DNA of 64,000 nucleotides. Origin: Craterostigma plantagineum. Taxonomy: Eukaryota; Streptophyta; Magnoliopsida; Lamiales; Linderniaceae. The notes below the pieces were generated by a model. That model was not told where the DNA came from. It ran no database searches and was given only the letters and a program-made list of their open reading frames with translations. Each line of letters begins with the position of its first letter. Position 1 is the stretch's first letter. The stretch spans positions 496,001 to 560,000 of the forward strand of contig JAPQWV010000403.1 of the NCBI GenBank assembly GCA_027422505.1, written 5' to 3'. Made by a program: the position numbers and the translations under genes. Positions 55,590 through 64,000 of this stretch are shown here, one piece after another.

Positions 55590-56935
55590 CTATTATTAAG
55601 TTGATTGTGCATTATTAGATATTGTTCAGTTACAAGAGACGCATGTTTTGCATAAATTGCATCAACATTTGTTTACAAGTGTATTCTTATTTTGTTCGAA
55701 ATGTTGTCATTCGTGCATTCGTTTTCTTGCATTCTGCATTTTGGAAATGCAGATTGAATGATGATATATGGAACATTCATATTTGTTGTTATGCTCTTGT
55801 ATATCCGTTGGGATATTCTTATCTCGAATAGAATTATAAATATTATTATCATGTGACATGCTCTTTATTCAAAAAGACAAACCTTCTAATGGGCTGGTAA
55901 ATTGGAATTTTAATTTTATATATTATTCAAAGTGGATTTTGATATCTCCCCAAATCGGACTAGCAAATCCATCTATTCTTGCTGACTAACATGCTAGAAA
56001 CGATTGTAGATCTGGAGCAGATCGTATTTTAATGGAGTTAGGTTGAAAGGTTTTTCATTTCATTAATTTTCAAAGCGTTGAATCTTACTTCCTTTCTTCC
56101 TTACTTTTTTTTAAAGTTTGAGCTGATTTTCTCCCAAAGTTGGTTTCTTAAATTATCTCGTTCATGGAAGCTTCCGTAGAAAATGCATAGGTGCCGGCGA
56201 ATGTGCATATCTTTATTATCTATTCAGCCTCAAGACTTTGGTTAATCGCCTCCAATTTGGTCGGTAAATTGCTTAGTTTAAGGATTAAAAACCATCCACT
56301 ACACAATATTTATCTATTTCAAATTTGTCCTTCTATTTTTAGTATTATTATTTCATAATTAAATATTATATACATAATATTATATCGCACCGACGGGTGT
56401 GAAACACTCCTTATTCTATTAAGCCTCAAGGCTGACTATAAACTGCCATGTTGGTATGTAATTTAGGTTATAAAAAATAAAATGAAATTAAAAAGAAAAC
56501 CACCAACTACTCTAAAAGCTTTATTAAAAAATAAAATGAAATTAAAATTAAAAGAAAACCACCAACTACTCTAAAGTAATTACTATTTCCCCCGCTATAA
56601 TTAGTTAAAATTAACATGGTGTATTTATATATCATATCATTATAGCACACACATTTGAGTGTACAAAACATAGTAGTTTGTATTAAGAATCATGCGTAAA
56701 AATAAATAAGCATTTAATAAATAAACAGTTGTCATGTTTTTAACCAATATGTCCAAACAATGGAACGAAAAGAAAGTGGTGCGCGTATCGTATTGGGCTA
56801 AATATTCTATCAGCAATTTATTTTTGTTTTTTTCAAATCAAACAAATGGTAAATGCCATCTTTGCCTCCTTCCACTGAAGTTGCCGATACAGTACAAAGA
56901 TTTTAAAATCATTGATGTAATCGACGAAATGATTC
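55590..56935. other. AT-rich intergenic sequence right of the palindrome
   Basis: No gene. A duplicated block AAAATAAAATGAAATTAAAA..GAAAACCACCAACTACTC occurs at about 56475-56515 and 56529-56573. Parts resemble the repeat inside XTH intron 3. Confidence 0.5.
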
Positions 56936-57561
56936 AAACTGATAGGGGTGACCTTCGATCAAACATTCCTCATGACCTGACAACTCACAAAGAACAGAAT
57001 AGGAGGTTGGTCTGAAGGAGGCAAGGAGTAGGTACGAGGTCCGACCAGAGGCGATGTACGAAGGTGATGTTCAGATGAGCTAGGGAGATATCCCAGGGAT
57101 CTATGGAACTATCCTGAAGGGTTAAGGGAAGCAATCGAGATAGCTGGGGAAGTGTTCGAGATACGTGACGAGGGAAAGCAGTACGGAACCCTAGACGCTC
57201 CTACAATATATATAGGGTCTCTTATCCATTTTATAACATAAGTCGCACAGACCACACACACTAACGCACTAAGAACACACACATACTCTTTCTGTCCTAG
57301 TCTTCTCTTTACCTTTTAGGGCTTGGAATCACTTGTAAACATGAGAGAAAGTGAGCTTGAGTGTGTAATCTTCCTCCATTAATAGTGAATACCCTTCGGC
57401 AGCCCGCGGACGTAGGATTCACCCGAATCCGAACCACGTAAATCTCTTTCCCTTTACTTTCCTATTCTTTTTCATATATTCCGTCCACGATTTCATCCGT
57501 TTCGGCCCTCACCTTAATTCCCGGATCATAAATCTTGTTCATCGGGGTCGTACCCGCATCA
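56936..57561 (+). repeat. gypsy (Tat-like) LTR, left border uncertain
   Basis: Ends ..CCCGCATCA at 57561, then a primer-binding site TGGCGCCGTCTGTGGGA at 57564-57580, the kind found in plant Tat-lineage gypsy elements. A TATA stretch ACAATATATATAGGG lies at about 57202. The LTR start was not located. Confidence 0.6.
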
Positions 57562-57563
57562 AA

Positions 57564-57753
57564 TGGCGCCGTCTGTGGGAATAGAGGGTTTGGAACGTGA
57601 GATATGGAGTCGTGGCTTGGGTTAGATGACTTTTTTGGAAGTTTTCCGGGATGCCGTTCTTCGGTTTTCTTCTATGGCATTTCATCGAACACCTGCCGAG
57701 TGGAAGTTTGTCACGTCGTAAGCTTAGCCACCAGCCACCTTGGCCTCACCGTC
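57564..57753 (+). mobile_element. start of the gypsy internal region, cut by a solo LTR
   Basis: Primer-binding site and the following leader. The open stretch just before 57753 continues in frame after the solo LTR (..HQPPWPHR / QRPVHHPYRLSYH.., codons spanning 57753/61106), which confirms that the solo LTR is an insertion. Confidence 0.65.
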
Positions 57754-60700
57754 TGTAATATCCGTAAAATTTAATTACGGGATTTACAATAAAATTAATG
57801 GTGGAGAGTATTTAATTAGAAACCTTGTTGGATTAATTAGATAAAGATGTTAAGACTATAGGAGAATAAGTATGCCACACAAATTATTTTATAATAAATG
57901 TACTACCATTTTAGTTCTTTACATGTCTTGTGTGTTATGTGAATTAGATGATATATGTATTACAGCCATATATACATGCCGATGTGATTTCATACTGTGT
58001 GATTTATAATTCTTATATGTATCACGAATTACGACTTACGTGACTGCATGAGACGTGTTTTACGATTTTATGTGTCAACATGATTTCAAATTGGGTGCTA
58101 TTAGGGTTACTAACCAAGTAGAGGAATTAATTGAAATTAGGTTAGTTATTGATGTTAGGGTTTTTAGTACATAACATGCTAACCTAGAAAATTTAATTTA
58201 GTATATTAAGTGTTAATACCCACGTTTTAGGGAACACGAATTAGTAGGAATAAATTCGGAAAAGGCTGGATCGAGATTTTTGGTATATTAGGGTTTCGGA
58301 ACTAGGAATCTCGAGATCTTTGAATCTCGAAACTCTTAAAGCTTGAAATGTTAAATCTCGAAATGATAAATGTCGAAGTTTATGAAAGTCTCAAAAGAGT
58401 TAAGAAGAAATTCCAATACATATAAGTCTCGAAAGCTTTAAATGTCGAAACCCTTGGAGCTTGAGATTTATAAAGCTTGAAATCAATTAAGTCTGGAAGT
58501 TTTAAAACTAGAGATCTTTGAATCTCGAGATTTATGATTTTCGAAGAATTGTTCACTTAATTAATAATATTGATATCGAAGGATGGCAGAAGAATGTCGA
58601 GTTAAGACATTCGAACAATGAGAATTTTGAAGCATTAGAGGCTTTCATAAGTTTGTTTCTAAGACTTAAGGTATATGGAAAATGAAAGTAATATTAAACT
58701 AATGGCTCTAGTAAACTTAGGATAAGCATCAACGTCCTTTATTTGCAAGGACACGCTAACTATGGAACAAAAGAACAACGAAGCAACTTATAAAACCAAG
58801 GAAACTTTCGAAGAGCATACCCACTAAACAAACCCTTGCAAACTCAAAAAAGAGAAAGTGAGCAGAAGAACTTCAAAGACAGATCAAACCAAAGCTAGGA
58901 AAGGGTATAATTTCTTATCTTGAGCTCATATTTTTATTTGTAATTATAGTATGTTTTAAGCACCAAAGCCGTAGGAATTCATGTTATTTAAGTTATAGAC
59001 TTTGAAGTTTTAAGTATACTTAGAAATTCAAGTAATATTCATAGTGTTATTAAGAAATAAGTGTTTTAATCGAAGGTTTAGATAATTTTGTATAAAAAGA
59101 GGGTTTTCGTATGATATGGCTTCTTCAGATCATAAATCTCGAAGCCATATCAGTTTGTAGATCGATTTCGAGGGCTAAGAATAAGGATATAAAATGTCGA
59201 AATCTATTCTGGAATTAATTTCGAAGTTTGATACAAAGATCTCGAGCTATCCATGTCGAAATATTTAGGGTTGTGGAATATCAAATTTTAGTTTACCAAA
59301 GCTCGAGATCTATCTTGAAAATTAATTCGACATTTTGTTATAATTTCACCTCGACACCTTATTTGTAATTCCAACATGCAATCTCGATATTCTGTTGTAA
59401 TTTCGATATGTAACCTCGACATCTTGGTTGCAATCCCAATGTACATCTCGAAGCCTATTAATTTCGAGTTCTTATATAGAAGCTCGACATCCACATTAAA
59501 GACTATGTCGAGATTTACTTATGTAGCTCGATATCCATATCTAATATATGTCGAGATCTTTTAGTCCATAGTAGCATGAATGTCGAGATCACCAAGCTCG
59601 AGATCATAGTCCATATCGAAATCTATCTTTGATGGACATATCGAGATCTCTATGTACAATGTCGAAATCATTTCATGTCTTATATCGAGATTCATTTAGA
59701 TAATATAATGACTTCGAAATGTTATTTACCATTACATCAAACTCGAGATTCATCTCGAGAACCTATGAGATCCATTTTTGATTCTATGTCTAAACTTCGT
59801 GTTGAGATTTGAATTACTTTGCAGATCGAGATTCTTATAAATTTCAAAATAATACCTTTTCAATCTAGGTTAAGTTCGAAATTTATAGAAGTCGAAGTTA
59901 GGATTTTCAAATTAAGCCAATTTCATGAAATTACAACTAGACTAACAAATCCTAATTTTATATGTTTCTATACTTAGGGTTTGAAGATTTACGACTTACA
60001 GTACGATAAGATTAAATAAGCTAAGGATACCAGGTAAGTGGAGATCTCAACTACAACACATAAATTATATGTGCATGAATTACATGGTTACGTGCTTGAA
60101 TGACATGATTATATGCTTCTATGACTTTACGTGAATTCTTATATGATTTATTTATTTACATGAATTAATTATTACATGAAGGGGCATGACAAGCACTTCG
60201 GCATTATTCACGTACGCATTATCACGTGCATACACGAAATTACAAGACACGAGCATAAGTCACGTATGATTGCTTAAAAATGATAAACATTTGCATTTAA
60301 TGGCTATTCTACGTTACCATGGTGATTTTATGTCACCGATTTCAAGACATGACATGACATGTCTCAAGGCAAGGGCATGCATGTGGCGGAAAGTTGCGAC
60401 CTGGAAGATGTACCTTGGCGAAGCAAACGGCACCAAGGGCATAATTGGTGTCAGCAACCTCAGAGCGAGTCTACCAGTGTGAGCGTCCGTGGGACCGATA
60501 AACTACATTGGGATTGGAAAGGCGCCTTAGGGTTAGCCTCTCAGTGGAAGTATCGTCCATATTTATATATATTTATCCCTAGTAGATTTGAGCTCCATGA
60601 TGGTGCATAGCAAGATAAGCCAAGGGCCCTACAAGACAAGACACGAACTACAATATAACATGACACGAATTTCATGACATGAATTTCAAGATACGAATTA

Positions 60701-61100
60701 CATGATACGATTAGGAAGCATTAACACGGATACCTTTGCGTTTTAGGACACGTGCATTGCATGCATGGTTTCCACTTACTGAGCTTTATAAGCTCATTCC
60801 ACGTTTTATGTGTTGTAGGTACGATAGAGTCGGACGTTGAGAAACGTCACGACTAAGGCGGGCTGCCGGCGGTACTCCAGAGTCTTTTGAGGGCAAGTCT
60901 GTACAACATGCGGGGCTATGTTAGGATATGTTTTGATAGGGACATATTTGGGGCTTCGGCCTTTGTATATTAAGACGATGTATGCTACGTCTCGTCGTAA
61001 TATATTTACTTTAGGAAAAGTTTTTGTTAAATCGGGCTTTCCGCGGCTTGCGTTGCGGAAATCCGCCGCTAATTAGTATTAGAAAGTCAGGGTCGGCACA
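57754..61100 (+). repeat. 3.35-kb solo LTR with perfect target duplication
   Basis: Starts TGTAATATCCGTAAAA and ends AGTCAGGGTCGGCACA, flanked by CCGTC at 57749-57753 and 61101-61105. The TGTAA(T/C)A.. start and ..AGGGTCG..ACA end, plus the motif TTACTGAGCTTTATAAGCTC near 60777, are typical of very long LTRs of Tekay/Del-type gypsy elements. A solo LTR arises when the two LTRs of an element recombine. 58240-59900 is filled with degenerate TCGAGAT/ATCTCGA motifs. No coding sequence. Confidence 0.85.
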
Positions 61101-61512
61101 CCGTCAGCGGCCAGTCCATCATCCATACCGTCTCAGCTATCATCGGGAACAGTCCTCGCCACAGCTGGCACTCCGAAAGATGCCGTCGCATTTGCCTCAT
61201 ATGTCTGTGGTCGACGTAGCCATCCTATCTGCTCTCCTTCTTGCCACCATCGAATCACACACTGAGCAAGGAAGTTTCATCGTAGCCATGGCTGTCGGTG
61301 ACCCCAGCCCACCATCGCCGACGACATCCGCCGACTCAGCCGATGCCTGCGGCACGCCATCAACCATCTGGGCAACAGCGAACAATAGTCACCCCTCAAA
61401 GCAAAAATCTGGGAACAAAGTCTCAGCCACTGACAAAATCCCAACAACATCAGATTTAAGAATTGGAAAAATCGACATCGACATCTCGAAATCGAAGATG
61501 CCCAGGGCCTAA
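61101..61512 (+). pseudogene. continuation of gypsy internal open frame after the solo LTR
   Basis: Continues the frame of 57564-57753 with HRQRPVHHPYRLSYHREQ and a hydrophobic block ending near 61510. The product is not recognised. It could be the N-terminus of a Tat-type gag or an unrelated leader frame. Confidence 0.4.
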
Positions 61513-62340
61513 ATCTTTGCTTAAAGTCCTTCTCCAACCCATGGCCTGTGGAACTGGGGGTAACGACCATTGTCTTCGCCGTCACCTTCACTCTCACCAT
61601 TGGTTGGGTCTTCACCATCGTTTTTATAGCCCGAGCTTGAACTTTGGACCCCATTGAGTTCGAACATCTGAAACCACAACCGTCATGCCCTCAGGAAGAG
61701 CCGTTGTGGTCGCTGCTCCAACCGCCGACGACGTCCTCGCCGGAGACGACATCTTTGGGTCCGGTTGTAAGTTTTCTAACTTTTGGGGTGTTAAGTTCAA
61801 TTATAATAATAATGGGGTCAATACTGTTATTTTCCTTGGAACCAAGTGCTGTGAAGTTTAAAATACGGGGGGCAAAGGAGAATTCTGGTATTGTTTGGGT
61901 GCTGCAGTTATTTCACCCATGGTTTCTAATGGGTTTGGTCCTTGAGCTATAGGATTAATTTGCTGGGTTGCTGGAATTATTGCCATTGGGCTGCTGGTCC
62001 ATTTGGTCTCCATCAGGACCCAAAAGGTACAGCATAGGATAGAAAATCACAGGCGTACTCAGACTGACATACCTCTGTCTGACCATAATGTTCCCAAATC
62101 TACACCCTCTACTTGTCTCCTGGTCGGCCGTAAACAGTCTCATCCTTTTCAAAACCTCAATATCAGGGTCAGCTGGGATTATGTACCTCCTCCGTACACT
62201 ACCTTTGACCTCCAGCTTTCCTACTTAGCTATTGACCTCCAGCTCTCCTACTTAGCTACCCCATATTCATAAATCTGACCTTTCTAGATCACTAGATTAG
62301 TAAGAATAATGGGCTATGTGTTAGAATTTATTTGGATAGG
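61513..62340. other. repeat-like sequence of unknown type
   Basis: Open frames on both strands (for example 61644-61952) show no recognisable family. A short direct duplication GACCTCCAGCT(T/C)TCCTACTTAGCTA occurs, in two parts, at about 62207-62260. Confidence 0.4.
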
Positions 62341-62504
62341 CTTATTTCTGACCTGCCATAACGCACTGTTTCCAGTGTAGGGGTCCCCTGCACACTGTGC
62401 GGCTGCAGGGTCCCATGCTGTGTTTGCGGGTCTCCTGCACTGTGCGGGGACCCCTGCAGGGCGTCCCGCCCATGCTGCAAGAGTCCCGCCCATGTTGCAA
62501 AAAA

Positions 62505-62600
62505 ATAAAAAAATGTACGTGTTGCGGATTTGAACCCATGACCTACTAATTGAACGTCTGACTACACAACCACTGAACTACGACCCGCCCTCCCACCCTC
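62505..62600 (-). repeat. tRNA-like SINE head
   Basis: On the minus strand, an A-box-like GTAGTTCAGTGGT (62569-62581) and a B-box GGTTCAAATCC (62526-62536) lie 32 bp apart, followed by T-rich runs. This is the internal pol III promoter of a tRNA or a tRNA-derived SINE. It lies next to, or inside, the copia integrase remnant. The rest of the SINE may be the GC-rich 62341-62500. No full cloverleaf is convincing. Confidence 0.45.
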
Positions 62601-64000
62601 TTGTGACCCCTGTAACAGTTATCAATTTCGAAAAGTGGGTCACAGTTTATAACTTCTACCATCTCAGGATATCCTATGAAAAATATATTTAATGGCCCTC
62701 GATTCAAGCTTGTCCCTTTGAACATGGGCGTATGCTGTGCTCCAGGTACCCCTGTCCACGCCTCTTCTGCGTCCTGCAGTCTATGGTGTCGATGGCTATT
62801 CACGAGGTAAGCCGTTGTAGATAGAGCTTCAGCCCATAACGATTTAGGTAAACCAGCACTGAGCAACATACATCTTGTTCGGTCAAGTAGCGTTCGATTC
62901 ATCCTCTCTGCAAGGCCATTTTGCTGGGGCGGTATGGGACTGTTGTTTGCCCTTTTATCCCCTCAACTTCACAGAATGAATTAAATTGCTTGAGCAGAAT
63001 TCTAATCCGCTATCAGTTCTCAGCACCTTCACCCTTTTCCTGTTTGAAGCTCAATGTTCTTCTCTAACTTTGAAACTTTTCAATAGCCTGATCTTTTGTT
63101 TTCAAAATGAATCCAGACCTTTCTTGAAAAATCGTCGGTAATTGTCATGAAATACCTTGCTCCTCAATGAGACATTACTGACGCTGGTCCCGAAGATCCG
63201 AATGCAAATAATCAAGTGGCCCTTCACTGTTATGTTTGCCTGTTTCGAACTTCACTCGATGTGATTTTCCAAACACACACGTCTCAAAGAATTTTAGTTT
63301 TTCGAGTTTTTTCCTTGCCAAACAGTTCTTGTCTTGACAATTCTTGGAGTCCCCCTTTCACTAACGTGCCCCAACCTTTTGTGCCCAACTCTGCGGAATC
63401 ATCTTCTCTGTTTGCACTTAGGGCTGATGCCATTTCAGCTGATTCAAGAAGAGAATAAACAACATTTTTCTTTATGTCTTTCATTACCAACAGCGAGCCC
63501 GTAAAGACATTCATTGTCCATTCCTTGTTTCAATTCATGCCTGAGATCATCAGAGATTAAGTTTCTTTTGTCTCGAATATATCTTACATTTTTCAGAACA
63601 ATCCGACTTCATGTATGCAATGTTAGCATGACTGAATCGACACCTCGAATCATGCATGGTGTATTGTTACCTAGCAGCAATTTGCCTCCATCAGACCTAC
63701 TGAAATCACTCAACCATCCCATTTGATGTCATATGAAAGGAACACCAGAGTCCATAATCCATTCCTTATGCGTATCAACTTTTGTCATGTTCAGAACCTC
63801 GGTAGATTCATAACACCTGACACAGCTGAAACCTCTCCTTGTTCTTTAATTCGGCTGGAAACTTTTGCATCTCTTAGGACAAAGTCGTCTTATATGCACT
63901 CCTCATGGCAATAGTAGCACTTTATTTCACCTTAGACTTTGATCTTGATTTTCTGCTGTCTTTTCTGAAATCTCTGTCGTTAGATCTTCCTCGAACACTT
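62600..64000 (-). mobile_element. copia-4, gag-protease-integrase fragment running off the window
   Basis: Minus strand, right to left: a nucleocapsid knuckle of CYYCHEE type near 63,900, the protease with MDSGVPFHMTS near 63,750, the integrase finger region (GLQELSRQELFGK at 63,284-63,360, then a CVFGKSHRVKF-type segment near 63,270), and NRTLLDRTRCMLLSAGLPKS with WAEALSTTAYLVN at 62,750-62,902. All parts are separated by stops or frameshifts. Reverse transcriptase and RNase H are absent on the left, where a SINE-like sequence abuts. Confidence 0.8.

Noticed and set aside
58240..59900. CRISPR array or tandem satellite
   Set aside because: Motifs are short, degenerate and irregularly spaced, in a plant LTR; there is no fixed repeat or spacer length.
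61644..61952. Hydrophobic 102-codon frame as a membrane protein gene
   Set aside because: No family resemblance, lies among retroelement fragments, no promoter or intron support.
62505..62600. Functional tRNA gene
   Set aside because: A- and B-box-like motifs are present, but no full cloverleaf with paired acceptor and anticodon arms could be built; a SINE head fits better.

Overview
The window is nuclear DNA of a flowering plant, most likely a eudicot. Evidence: split genes with GT..AG introns, plant-only families (XTH, WAT1/UMAMIT, S40, CASP-like, a THA8-type PPR protein), a ribosomal-protein promoter with site II and telo-box motifs, AT-rich spacers, and many Ty1/copia, Ty3/gypsy, hAT, Stowaway and Tourist elements. 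There are no bacterial features.

Layout. 1-17.2 kb is a nest of transposons: a young, internally deleted copia element (533-3213); an older copia element on the minus strand (3762-11442) whose gag is split by a decayed hAT transposon (7796-10733); and a fragment of a long gypsy-type LTR (11447-about 16.7 kb) into which a Gag-plus-protease-only element (12493-15934) inserted. 17.2-41 kb is the gene-bearing part: a THA8-like PPR gene (+), an XTH31/32-type gene (-) with a retroposon exactly at an exon/intron border, a WAT1-related transporter (+), a small RPA-C-like OB-fold gene (+), a CASP-like 5 gene (+) with a broken frame, a senescence-regulator S40 gene (-) and RPL12 (+), separated by MITEs and a TRIM-like element. 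41.5-55.6 kb is one very large inverted repeat: two arms of about 6-7 kb, each holding hAT, hAT and the 3' half of a gypsy element, meeting head to head at a 71-bp centre. 55.6-64 kb is again repeats: a gypsy (Tat-like) LTR and internal start split by a 3.35-kb solo LTR with a perfect target duplication, a tRNA-like SINE head, and a minus-strand copia fragment running off the window.

Most notable. The palindrome is not a simple copy of one element. Its hAT target-site duplications (CCTAGTTG and ATAGGCAT) allow the pre-duplication locus to be inferred, and they show that the right outer end carries the flank expected of the other hAT copy, so the inverted duplication was closed by an exchange between the two hATs. 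Its two arms differ by small changes and one 55-bp deletion. If transcribed, it would form a very long hairpin RNA. A second clean observation is that the retroposon in the XTH gene duplicated the 5' splice site as part of its target-site duplication.

The host genes do not form an operon or pathway; they are independent single genes. Exon borders were placed by reading frame and family similarity and have not been tested against transcripts.
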